Under the pieces are notes generated by a model, which saw nothing but the letters and a program-made list of their open reading frames with translations, did no database searches and had not been told where the DNA came from. The translations under genes and the position numbers were made by a program. From contig JAEUWY010000005.1 in assembly GCA_022059125.1 (NCBI GenBank), forward strand, positions 124,001 to 188,000: a DNA stretch of 64,000 nucleotides, in the 5' to 3' direction. The DNA is from Corynespora cassiicola (lineage: Eukaryota > Ascomycota > Dothideomycetes > Pleosporales > Corynesporascaceae). Shown piece after piece: positions 1 through 10,891 of this stretch (position 1 is its first letter; every line of letters starts with the position of its first letter).

Positions 1-175
1 CTACTAAAAGATTAGGTAAGAAGAATTTCAGAACAAATAATTTGTTCAGAAGTTCCTAGTTAAATAAAAAGAATACTTTAATTCAGAAAATACTTAAAAA
101 CTAAAAAAAAATCTATAAAACTATCAGCAACTGCTAAAAAAATACTAAAAAAAATATATTATCTACTACTACACG
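1..175 (+). mobile_element. Tail of a second chromovirus copy at the window edge
   Basis: This stretch aligns by eye with 2635-2770. Both share a GTTAAATAAA segment, then related A-rich text, then an AGCAACT block and a final CTACTACTACAC block, with mostly A/G and C/T differences. In the internal copy the same text follows the integrase and encodes the decayed chromodomain region. It is therefore probably the 3' end of the coding part of another copy of that element, most of which would lie outside the window. Confidence 0.45.
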
Positions 176-959
176 GGGTTAGGATAAAAGAACTTACCTA
201 TAAAGAAAAAGTTTATTTTCTAAAAGTAATTAAGAATTTAAAAAGTCTGAAACTATATCCGCAGCAGTATATAAAAAAAAAAAAAACAGCAGAATTAATA
301 AAGTCTATAGTAGTTTATATTTTAGAAGAAAAAGTAACTATTGCGTCTGCGGCAGAATAGTCGCTAAATTTAGCAGTTACTAACTTTTTCTCTTACGCTA
401 TTTTAGAAGCTAAATATAAAGTTTTTTTTTTAGCACGCTTTTTAGTCTGCTTAAAAATTTTTTTATTACGTAGTAAACAAGCGATTATTTATATAAGTAA
501 CTTTTTATCGTCGTTTACTTTTTTTTAGTATTTATTATAAGTCCGGTTAAGAAAAGACTATAATATGTCTACGTACGGATAACCTAGGCGGGTACACTTA
601 GAACACTTTAAAAAAGAATTTAGCATAATATAATAATTAATACTTTTAAAAGAATAATAGATATAAGAGTTATCTGCTAAAACGTTAGCATAATAAATTT
701 CAGCACTAAAATAAATACAACGTTAAGTAGAAAATATAATAACTTACTTTAAACCGCACGAGCGGGGTAAACTCTAGTTATATACTAAAAAGTAGAGTAG
801 TTATGTAATTTAAGGACAAAATACTAAAAGAGAAAAATAATATTATAAGCACTTAGCTAAGCGCCGAATAAAAAAAGCTAAACTAACTAAAAAATAAAGG
901 TATAGAGTTTTAAAAATAATATGTAACGTATTACGTAACAGTTTAGTAATAAGTAAAAA

Positions 960-1276
960 TACGTAAAATACTTAGTAGTAAGCGCTTAGAAATAAGCACG
1001 TTTAACTATAAGTATATAGAGCGTTTAGTAGTAAGCACTAAGACATATATATATAGTTCGCATAATTATACTTTATAATTATATTTACTTTATTAGTAAA
1101 TCTATTATTTAGAATTAACTATTAACTTATTGTACTCTATTGCTAATACGGAGACCCGTACAGTATATCGCAGATTATTTTACTTACGTGACTCTACTAG
1201 TACTTATTTCTAAAAATTAATTTAAGCAGCTACTTGCTTTCTAGCCTCGCTTATAGCCTATAGCACAGCCTTAATA
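960..1276. repeat. Dispersed repeat copy 1 (possible LTR)
   Basis: The core at 1041-1276 is a 236-bp unit that recurs at 3611-3846 and 3921-4156 with no insertions or deletions. It starts with an ATATATATATAG TATA-like tract and ends with the CACAGCCTTAATA region. Upstream similarity from about 960 is weaker and includes a small length difference. It flanks the integrase relic on the left, so it is a candidate LTR, although no clean TG...CA ends survive. Confidence 0.55.
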
Positions 1277-1649
1277 ACTAGGTAAAAAAAATAAAAAAGT
1301 AGACGCTTTAAGTCGAAAAATAGATATTATAAAAACTAAGTTAATAAATAAAACTGCTATTTTTAAATAAATACTAAACAGCACTTTAGAACTAGCACAC
1401 AGCATTAATCTTATTATAACAGTATACTAATAAATACTAGAAAAACTTTATTAAACTATTATTTAATAGTATTATAAAAATCTGTTATACAGATATCTAG
1501 ATATTAAATAAATAATTAAACTAATATAATAAACGTATAATATCTCTGGATTAAAAAACAAAGTAATAAAGTTTATTAAGAAATATATAATATACTAGAA
1601 GAATAAATATAGTACACACGCTTAATATAGAGAACTATAAACTATAAAA

Positions 1650-2760
1650 ATACTAAATAAACTTTAAATAGATATTGCTATAGACTTTATTACAGAACTA
1701 CTAACGTTTTATAATCTAGTTTTTAAAGTACTTTATAATACTATTTTAGTAGTTATAGATAGATTTATAAAATACGCAGAAATAATTCTATTTAAAAATA
1801 ACTATACTATATTAAAATTAGTATAGGTTATTTTAAATCGCGTAGTTAGATATTATAAATTACTTTAATTAATTATTAGTAACAGAGACAAACTTTTTAT
1901 ATTAAACTATTAAACAATATTAATATTAGCTATTAAAATTAAAAAAAAATTATTAATAGTATACTATTTACAGACAGACAGTTAAACAGAAAAAATAAAC
2001 TAAACTATAAAAATATATCTACAGATATATAGTAACTAAAAACAAAATAACTAAATATTACTACTACTTATAGTATAACTTATATTTAATAACAAAGAAT
2101 TAGTAATAATAAAGTAATTTTTTTATTACGTATTACACGGGACACACCTAAATCTTCTATTACTAAAAATTAAAAAAAAACAAATTAAGCTAGTTATAAG
2201 TTAAGTAATAAATAAATTAGAAAAACTATAAAAACTTTATAAATAATTAAAAAAAAATATTAAAACAGTATAACGCAAGACTATTTTTATATTAACTAGA
2301 AATAAAAAATAGTATTTTAGCTAAAAAAAAAAATAGAGTATATTTTTTTACAAAAAACTTTTAAATAATATAACTAAGTTAAAAATTAAATCACATTAAA
2401 GTTGGACTATTTTTAATTCTAGAATAAAAGAAACTAGTTAACTATAGACTTTAACTTCTTACTAATACTAGAATACATCTAGTATTTTATATATTACTAT
2501 TAGAATCTGCTAATACTAAAATATTAGTTTAAAAATACTTCTAGTACAGAATAGAAAAAAAAGTTAAATTTAAAGTAGAAGCGCTAGTAGACTACTATAA
2601 AATAAAATAAAATAAATTTTATAATAACTACTTCGCACAGAAATAGTTAGTTAAATAAAAAAAATATTTAAAGTTAAAAAATACTTAGAAACTAGAACAG
2701 AACTTAAAAAACTGTTAGCAACTACTTAAAAAAAGCTAAAAATAAAATTACTTCTACTAC
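1650..2760 (+). mobile_element. Ty3/gypsy chromovirus relic: integrase core plus chromodomain region
   Basis: From about 1670, one frame reads through as a recognisable retroviral-type integrase core: DIAIDFITEL, then ILVVIDRFIKYAE, then further on the SNRDKLF and YLQTDS segments. These match the conserved integrase blocks of fungal Ty3/gypsy elements (MDFI..LP, VVVDRFTK, SDRD..F, YHPQTDGQTER). Downstream text near 2400-2600 resembles the KVGPF and FHVSLLEP segments and a decayed chromodomain, typical of chromoviruses. Many in-frame stops replace Trp and Gln codons, as RIP would produce. The gag and reverse transcriptase parts were not recognised. The element is dead. Confidence 0.6.
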
Positions 2761-3536
2761 TACACAGAAGTAATTAAAAAAAATATATTTAAAAAAAAGT
2801 AATATATTATATATAACTAAATACTTAAAGATTAGTAGATAACACAGATACTTCCTAAAAGTTATTAAAAAAACTTTTAATAGCGCTTTAAGTGCTTAAA
2901 AAAAAATTAAAAGTAAAACTTTTAAAAGAACCGTTAAAAATAAAAACTTTAAATAATATTTTACGTTTCTGCTACTCTTACTTTTTTAGATTTTATTTTT
3001 TTACTAATATAGTTTTTTCTGCACAATAATTAAGCAAGTCTATCTATTAATAAAGCTGTTTTTTTTTTAGCTTTTACTACTTATAAGTTTTCTAAAACTT
3101 TTTTATACGTTTTTATAGCCGTATTCTACGCTTTATATAACTTTTTTATCTATTATTATAATTTTTTTTTTTTTAGTAAAATATTAAAATTTAGACTAAG
3201 TAACGCGAATATTGCACCGCTGCCCGTAATATAAATACTTACTATACTTTTTAAAGTAAATATATATTTTATATATTTATTTATACTTTACGTAAGTTAA
3301 ATATTTTTAAACTTTAACTTTTTTTATAGCTTTAATAAAATTAGCTAAGTAATAACAGCAGACAGTACTAGAGACTGTTAGTATTTTAAATATTATTATA
3401 AAAATAGATAGTAATAAAAAAAACCCGCGTATTATATATTAGCTTAAAAAACTAAGCTAAATTAGAAAAGAGATAGTATTATAAGCTACAAACGTAAGCT
3501 AATAATAGAGCCAATAAAGTCGCACCGCTATAGCTA

Positions 3537-3846
3537 GTTATATAATATACTTAGTTAATTAGTCTGCTTAGCAGTATTAAGTAACTAAACAGTACTAAGT
3601 AAAAAGTTTTAGGCATATATATATAGTCTGTATAATTATACTTTATAATTATATTTACTTTATTAGCAAATCTATTATTTAAAATTAACTATTAATTTAT
3701 TATACTCTATTACTAATACAGAAATCTATATAGTATATCGCACATCGTTTTACTTACGTAACTCTACTAGTATTTATTTTTAAAAATTAACTTAAGCAGC
3801 TACTTGCTTTTTAGTCTTACTTATAGCTTATAACACAGCCTTAACA
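3537..3846. repeat. Dispersed repeat copy 2 (possible LTR), first of a tandem pair
   Basis: This 310-bp unit is followed immediately by a second unit at exactly 310-bp offset. The pair shares the text GTTA..TAATATACTTAGTTAATTAG at the start and the 236-bp core at the end. Differences are nearly all C/T and G/A. Lying to the right of the integrase relic, it would fit the 3' LTR of that element. Confidence 0.55.
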
Positions 3847-4156
3847 GTTACGTAATATACTTAGTTAATTAGTTTATTTAGCAGTACTAAGCAGCTGAGC
3901 AGTACTAAGTAAAAAACCTTAAATATATATATATAGTTCGTATAATTATACTTTATAATTATATTTACTTTATTAGCAAATTTATTATTTAAAATTAACT
4001 ATTAACTTATTATGCTCTATTGCTAACACAGAAACCTGTACAGTATATTACACATTATTTTACTTATATAACTCTACTAGTATTTATTTCTGAGAATTAA
4101 CCTAAGCAGCTACTTGCTTTCTAGCCTCGCTTATAGCCTATAGCACAGCTTTAATA
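3847..4156. repeat. Dispersed repeat copy 3 (possible LTR), second of a tandem pair
   Basis: This is the second 310-bp unit, in direct head-to-tail orientation with the preceding one. It is less mutated than copy 2: it retains GCTGAGC, CCTGTACAG and TAGCCTCGC where copy 2 has A/T-shifted versions. It could be a solo LTR or the result of an LTR-LTR recombination. Confidence 0.55.
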
Positions 4157-4633
4157 AATATTTAGTATAAGCGTAAATTTTTATAAATTTAGCTTAAAAA
4201 TATAAATAATAACTATTTTTTTTTAACTTTAGTTAGCTATTTTAAGTTAAATTAGTAATTATATTACGCAGATTATTTAGTATATTAATTATTTAATATA
4301 GTATAAAAAATACTATACGCAGAAGCAGCGCGTTAAATACTTTAAATAAAATTATTTTAAATAGCTAAAAAAGTAAAAATTACTTAAAGTCTTTTTATAG
4401 GCTAATTAGATATTTTTTTATTATAGTATAATAGATGTAGGTGGCTCGCGTTAGGGCTGTCAGGGGGGCTGTCTGACTCGCTTGTCTGTCCGACTCGCTT
4501 ATTCTTTACGTTAACAGGATTCCACATGATTTAGTTCTAAACACAAATTTTTCCCCACAAGGGTCAACCTAACCTGCGCCCACTTCGATTAACAAGATTA
4601 TCCTTGCGATACTTGCTCATAGACGTTAGACTT

Positions 4634-6358
4634 TCACATCTCATATTGCTGGAATAAGTGCTGTGCCACGTTATATTCCTTCTGGATGATATGTTGCCGG
4701 CCTTCTCGTATCGTGATGCTGCACTGGAATGGTTTCGCGCAGTGCAAGAATCCCTCGGTATATCCTGACCTGGGATTCACGTCGACTGGAAAATCGGGAA
4801 TTTCCCCAAAATCAAAGGCCCAGAGCAGTTTCACAATTCCAACAAAGAGATTTCGCTCAGCGACATGTATCCCTGGACAAATTCTTCGCCCTGCTCCATA
4901 CCCGTAATGATCTCTTGAAGTGTAGTCTGAGGATACCGCGTATTCAGACGCAAGTTTTGTGCGCCCGGCGAATCGTTCGGGGTCAAATTCCGAGGGCGGC
5001 AATCGCTTCTCATCCGCAGCAGCGTTGTGCAATCCCCAAACGTTGATGATGACGATGCTCCCCTTGGGAATAAAGTATCCGTCAATAGTATCATCTACCG
5101 CGGTCAGCATACTTCGCTGCATTTCTTGATAATCGCTTACCCGCCGACGTTGCGTGCGGGACACTTAGTGGGGTCACTGGTCGCCATCGCATGGTCTCCT
5201 TTACTATCTGCGCGATGTAGGGAAGTTGCGCATAGTCACTCCATGTGGGGGGACGATGTCCGAGGGTTGCATCGATGATTTGGTGCGCTTTCTTTTGCAC
5301 CATGGGGTACTTGACCATGGCGTGGATAAAGGCCAGGATCATGGACGAGGTGGTGTCGCTCCCGCCTTCCATGACGGTGCCCCCGAAAAAGTCGAGTTCC
5401 TTCCTCCCAAACTTCATGCGGGGCTCCTGGTCGAGCACGTGATCCAAGAGACACCCTGCATTGATGCCCTTTGAGCGCCGGTCGATGACCCGTTGGCTTA
5501 GCTTTGCGTATAAACCCTCCATTCCCTTTCCAACTGCCGTCGCTCTTGTCTTCCAGTTCCCAAAGACCTTTTCTGGCACATGCTTTAGCCAAGGTATGAT
5601 GTCAACCGGCGGCGTTGCGCCCGTTTCCATTACAGCGCTCCATCTTTCCATTATGTCATACAACTCCAGCATGTGGTTCACCTCGGTGTTTCTAGTGCGT
5701 ATCCCATAGATTAAGCTCATGATGATACTATTGCTGAATCGCTTTGGGTGCAAGTTCAATTGTGCAGGCTCATTCATGAAATCGTAAACCATTTGCGTTG
5801 CTTCTGCCTCGATCAGCTTGACATGCTCTCGCTCGACGCGACTTTCATTGAAATGTTGCGCAATGAGCTTCCGCGCGCGACGCCATTTTTCCGAGTACGG
5901 CATCAGAAGCACATGGTGGCCACTGGTAATAAGATCATGGCCGACATAAGACGGCGCGCGGTCGTTGTACGTAGGGCCTCGTTTGTCCAGCAGCTCTTTG
6001 ATCAGACGCGGATCTGTGAGGACAATTACAGTTCCTGTACCAATCATGAGAGAAAAAATACCGCCATATTCTCTGGCCCATTCCGCGAACTGATAGTGGG
6101 GGCTGGATTTGGGGATCTGATGAATGTTTCCAATGATCGGAATTGTGGGCGGCCCTGGTACGACGGATTAAACTGAGCCATATTGGCCTGCAGGGGCATA
6201 GGGGTACCTGGAGGTAGCGCCTTTGAGCGGCGACCACTACGAAGCACCAAAAGCAACAGAATCAGCGCTGCGATGAGAAAGATGAGAGTAGCAAATGCCA
6301 TTCCAGGGATGTGCCTGTGTGTTCCTTGGGACCAGTTTGTGTCAGCAATGATTTCCAA
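4634..6358 (-). CDS. Cytochrome P450 monooxygenase (541 aa, 3 exons)
   Basis: Exons are 6358-6208, 6154-5141 and 5094-4634, with introns of 53 and 46 bp. The joins restore the proline hinge (LPPGPPTIPIIGN) and the strand before the ExxR-meander region (SADDTIDGYF). An N-terminal membrane anchor lies at residues 20-40, so the enzyme should sit on the endoplasmic reticulum. The I-helix motif GGSDTT is at 314-319, the ExxR motif ETMR at 370-373, and the heme loop HYGYGAGRRICPG at 451-463 with Cys461 as iron ligand. All core motifs are present, so it looks functional. The style resembles fungal clan members that act on secondary metabolites; the substrate is unknown. It is the gene nearest the RIP block and the first of the proposed RiPP cluster. 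Met20 is an alternative start just before the anchor. Confidence 0.88.
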
Positions 6359-7745
6359 GAATGTCCTAACTACGTCTTTTATACTTCGGAAGAGGCGGGG
6401 TTGTGTAACAGGAACTCCGTGCGTCTAGCAGGCCGAGATTGGCACCTCCCCAGCAACACAAGACTCACTGGAGCAGGAGAGATATCTTTGATTTCATGTT
6501 CGATTCCTTTTGTGATTGATTTTCTTACATGAGCTAAATACTCTGTGCATCGTCAATTCTGATGCTGTGAGAGAAGCTTGCAGGGCCTCAGCCAATAGGA
6601 CTTGTGCCCGCTCTGTTTCCGAATACCGCTTTTTATAGCCTTTTAAATATATATTAATTATTAGATAATAAAATTTCAGAAAAAAAACTTACTTTAAAAT
6701 TTACTTTTCGAAAGAGCTAGGCTTTAAAGTTTTAATGTATTCCTAAATTTAGTGCTTGCGCTGCTGTTAGAACTCTCTGTACAGGTCAGACGTCATGTAG
6801 ACCGGATGACGTAAATAGTAGAAACACAGAAACACAGAACGCAGAGCTGGTAATTCTTTGTAAGCAGCTATAACAGCAGCGTAAGCTTCTTGCAGCACAT
6901 AAGAAAAGAACTAAAGAAATTAAATTGCGATTAGAGGGCGAGTATATGTAAAGTACAGCTAGAGTGTTAGAGGTAGCTCGGGAGGCTGGAGCGACGCTAG
7001 CTGCAAAACGACCACGCAGTGGCGTACATAAGCGACCAGTTAAAGAAGCGGAAGACGGCGATAAATTCCCTGATTTCAAAAAAAAATTCCCGCAAGAGAG
7101 AAACTAGTTGATACTGTAGCGAGCAGAACTCGGTCAAAGAGGGCGAGGCTCGGTTAGCTGGTGCAAATCCCCATACACTACGTTATACAAGCGTCAGTGC
7201 ATTGGCCATTTGCGAGAGACGGCCCGGACGCCCACCGGGCCGTATTGCTATTGACTAGGGACGACTCATTTTCGTGAAATACCAATCGAGATTCGACAGA
7301 CAGAAATTTTTGCATCACAAAACTATAGATATCTAGCTGTCATCATGCCAGTATGTAAGGCACCGGGGGCATATGCGAGCCTGAAAAAGCCGAGTTTAAA
7401 CGCTCAAAACAAGGGGTAACCCTAGCCGGTAAATACGAAAATGAGTGGAGAATGATTTGATGAAGCTAGCCTCCAGTCTTTTATAAATCGCGCATAAAGG
7501 CTGTGATAAGAAAGCCCACGTGGACAACACCAAACTCAACTACCTTGTCAAAGCCGAGCTATGGGATTTGCGCCATGGAAAAACTCCAAAAAGCCCCTCT
7601 ATCGTGAGTTTGGAGTGATTTCTGTTCGTTTTAAAAACTTCAAGAGTGGAATACTTACGCTATTGTATTGTGCAGAATCGGGTGAATTTGCAGAAATAAA
7701 CAAAGCGTACTTTGAAGATATTGCGACCCAGATGATATTCCAAAT
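6359..7745. other. Intergenic region with transposase relic and hairpin
   Basis: This stretch separates the P450 from the first UstYa-like gene. It holds an AT-rich patch (about 6640-6740), a degenerate transposase fragment (listed separately) and a perfect 9-bp inverted repeat ACGGCCCGG / CCGGGCCGT with a 7-nt loop at 7219-7243. I see no protein-coding gene. A short open frame at 7561-7749 has no recognisable content and probably lies in the 5' leader of the next gene. Confidence 0.6.
6790..7078 (+). mobile_element. Degenerate C-terminal fragment of a Fot1/pogo-type DDE transposase
   Basis: One forward frame reads NTETQNAELVILCKQL, stop, QQRKLLAAHKKRTKEIKLRLEGE and then, after another stop, STARVLEVAREAGATLAAKR. 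The coiled-coil, basic and alanine-rich style is what I associate with the C-termini of fungal Tan1/Fot1 (pogo-like) transposases. Two in-frame TAA codons break it and the catalytic region is missing. Family placement rests on resemblance only; a translated search against pogo-like transposases would settle it. Confidence 0.4.
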
Positions 7746-8726
7746 ATGAAGCTTTTCGGAAATTTCTCAGGAGCTTCGCAACAGGAGTACACATACGGTC
7801 TCCTTGACGACAATGCCAGACAGAGCAAATTTTCCAAAACAATTTCAACGATGGCAGCAACACACCCACTTACATGGCTTTGCCTCAATATCTGTCTGTT
7901 TGTATTATCAATAATCATACTTGTTGTTTCTGCATCCCAATCAGCCTCTTCAAGTCTTGAGAGCACTGCAGAACTATTAAGGCATTATTCAGGCGAATGT
8001 ATGTATAGGATTTCCACCACAGAATGTAACTAACACAATGTAGCGCCGATTTTCGATCGTATCAATATCAACATGATCACCAAAAAAATGAATGCTACGC
8101 TACTCCCTTCGACGACCGATGAAATATTCAGAAGTGAGCCGGATCCAGAAGTTGACGAAGCATGGCGCAGGATATCCAACGAGCGACCCATCGCCATCTC
8201 ACGTGCTGAGGTCATTGCTATGGGAAAGGACCCTAATAAAAGCGTTAAATATCCCGACAGTTTCGAATTAGGCGAGTCATATGCAGCCCGTATTGACGTT
8301 TTTCATCAAATCCATTGCCTAGATGCTCTGCGGCGTGAGGCATACTTCGAACACTATTACGGCGATAAATATTCGGATTTCAATTCAACGACAAAATTAC
8401 ACAAAGCGCACCTCTCGCACTGCATATACTATTTGTTACAGAATATTATGTGCCAGGCAAATGTTGATGTTTATACCCACGTTTGGACGGACACGCTTCT
8501 CCAGCCTTTCCCGGATTTTCAAATCAACCATAAATGCAAGAACTTCGATGCGATACTAGATTGGCAAGAGAAAAATGGAATTGACTTGAAAGAGTTTTAC
8601 AAAATGAGGAAGCCAGATGATTATGGAACTGGGATGGAAATGTCTTCGGAATTCAAGGAGTTGTGGAAAGAATTCGAATTTTACAATCCTGACGCAGATC
8701 ATCACGAAGGGGGTCATATTGGATAA
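7746..8726 (+). CDS. UstYa-like (DUF3328) oxidase, 311 aa, 2 exons
   Basis: Exons are 7746-7998 and 8044-8726 around a 45-bp intron (GTATGT...TAG). Residues about 46-66 form one transmembrane helix, with a short cytosolic head and a long luminal domain. The two hallmark motifs of the family are both intact: HQIHC at 172-176 followed by LDALR, and HLSHC at 207-211 followed by a helix ending in MCQANVDV. UstYa-type proteins are copper-dependent oxidases or cyclases of fungal RiPP pathways (ustiloxin, phomopsin, cyclochlorotine-type, victorin). It is convergent with a second family member 166 bp downstream and about 2.2 kb from a precursor-like gene. Role in peptide oxidation or macrocyclisation is inferred from family and context. 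Confidence 0.88.
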
Positions 8727-8892
8727 GAGGCATCGGATTAGATTACATATATTTCAGACACATATATCTAAATCAACGAAGTTTTGACAAGAATCAGAAA
8801 GAGTATGGACAATGCTTTGAAATTTAGGATTTGTGCACATAATACAACAATTGAGAAATGGCCAGTTAGAATAGATGTAGCATAGCACCCTA

Positions 8893-10041
8893 TCACAGTG
8901 ACTGAGACTTTCCAGCCTGATTTACGCCTTCCAAAGGATGATCTTGCCAATGCTTAAAGAACTTGTTACCGGGGAACATCCAATATAGCCCTTCCATGTT
9001 TTCCTCCGGAGAATGATCAAATCCTGATTCATCAATTATTCTCTGCAATTTTTTATGATCCGAGATCATGAACTCAAACTCAGGTGCTTGATGCTCCCTA
9101 GCCCAGTTTTGAATCTTGGTGAAGTTTCGGCAAGTATGTGTAGTTGCTAAACGAGGGAAAATGCCGCGATTGAAAGGGATGTTGACATGGAATGGCACAG
9201 GCGAAACATCGGCCTGGCACATAAGCGTTTGACGCAGGGAATCGACGCAGTGATCTTTATGAATTTTCAGTATTTAAATTAGATGAAAAGCGTAAAACCT
9301 ACCCCAATGACGAAACGCAAATGAGTTGCGATCAATAGTTCCATTTTTGGTTACCCTCTCCAACATTTGGAAACGTTCTGGGTAAAGCAACTTTCTTAAA
9401 TCGTTTAGACAATGAAGGGAATGCCATACATCCAACTCTACCAAATAATCTTTGGTGCCTGGAATAGCTATAGTCGGGCGTGATAGATGTTTTGCTTCCT
9501 CTTCTGAGATTATTGATATTCCGACTGTTAAAATCAGGTAAGTGGAACAAATATTGAGCGCCCGACGGTGAACTTACAGTCATACAGATCAGACCAGCGC
9601 TTATCTATCTCATCGTCGGGGAATCCCATATATTTTGTTTGGTTTGCCAAAGCGGCCTCAAAGTGTAATTGATGATACTCAACTGCATTGTTGGCAGGCG
9701 CTAAATTCACGTCAGTAAGGCTGGGTCACATTAGAAATGTCAAACGTACACCATACTCCCAATGCAGGGTCTTTGCATTCTTCAGAATAATAAATCTTTA
9801 TCGTCAAAAATGTGACAAGGGACAGTAGGAATATATTGGTTGCAGCGAAAACTCCTAAAAGCCATCTCATTTTGCGATTGTTGGCATTTCGCGTATCTTC
9901 ATTCGAGTGTAGCAATGATTCGTATTCTGCTGTGCCGTCAAGCAAACTGTCTTGACTGTCATTGGCTTGTTGCTTTGCTTCTTGCTCACTTGAAATCTGT
10001 GGTAGCACAGAGAAGAACATAATTTTCTCAATTGTAACCAT
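8893..10041 (-). CDS. UstYa-like (DUF3328) oxidase, 332 aa, 4 exons
   Basis: Exons are 10041-9750, 9700-9578, 9524-9303 and 9254-8893; introns are 49, 53 and 48 bp, all GT...AG. The joins give a continuous family sequence: WSPANNAVEY after the membrane segment, then GFPDDEIDKRW, then VWHSLHC at 171-177, then FRHWDHCVDSLRQ with the second HxxHC motif at 211-215. An acidic cytosolic head of about 60 residues precedes one transmembrane helix. Both motifs are intact, so it should be catalytically competent. It is clearly divergent from its convergent neighbour, not a recent duplicate. It faces the precursor-like gene head-to-head across 850 bp, so the two could share a bidirectional promoter. Confidence 0.86.
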
Positions 10042-10891
10042 TCTTCAGCTATTCAGAGACGAAGGAAACGGAAAAGGATGTGAATTGGGGTGTCAAGTGG
10101 GCATGAGGTAGACTCAATCGATACGAGGCCGGTCGATACCACGAAGCCGTTGAGTACGGGCCGTTTCGAGAAATTGATTGATAAATCCCTCAGATACTAT
10201 GTATCACGTGCTGTAATACTCCTATATCAATGCACAGATATTTTCATAGCACATGATCATTCTTTGATTTCGCTCGTGTAGCTCGAGTAAAGCTTCGGGC
10301 AGACTAGAACTAGCGTCCGAACTGGCAATCTCCGCAAAGCTAACCAGACAAGATTTTTTAGCGGCGGCTTATCTTCAATCTAATAAATACATACATAGCT
10401 TCCCATGCCTATTGCGACAGTAGCTCCTGCTCCATCCGGGAAACAGGAACGCAGTCCGTGGTCTCCGCGGCCTCTGCACAGCGCGTTCTTAATTTTTCCA
10501 GCGACCCGGTTCCACATTAAGATGCTTCCAGTATGTTGTTGGGTCAGATCACACTTCTTTCGGCATTATTGTATAGCCGAAGTATTGCCTAAGGCATTTT
10601 CTCCAATACGAGCAGATTGTTGCCTTCCAGACAAGCATTAGCTTGTCCAAAGCTTATCTATTGCTAGGATCTACGCGTTACAACGCTATGTGATGATGTT
10701 TACGCAATATATTCTTTCTCGGGCGCTGAACAAAGAGGAATAGTTATGCTGGCTTCGTCAACTGATGATAAGAATATGGCCGTAGAGCGTCCGCTGTTAG
10801 ACTATTAAAGGGATTGTGAACCGGAGCCTGAGGGCAATATTTCATCTTTGTACATTCAAACTTTGAATTAACAATCCAAATCTTCGATAAC
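10042..10891. promoter_or_regulatory. Divergent intergenic region between UstYa-like gene and RiPP-precursor candidate
   Basis: These 850 bp lie between the start of the leftward UstYa-like gene and the start of the rightward precursor candidate. I see no coding sequence of interest. The arrangement suits a shared bidirectional promoter, but no operator or TATA element could be assigned with confidence. Confidence 0.35.

Larger units (their letters stand above)
1..4430. other. AT-rich, RIP-degraded repeat block
   Basis: The block is made almost entirely of A and T, with TpA abundant and stop codons in every frame, and it ends abruptly near 4435 where ordinary GC content resumes. It contains transposon relics and repeats listed separately, and no intact gene. 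Repeat copies inside it differ by transitions without length change, which is the known outcome of repeat-induced point mutation in ascomycetes. The segment from about 180 to 960 probably also derives from a transposon, but I could not assign it to a family. Confidence 0.85.
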
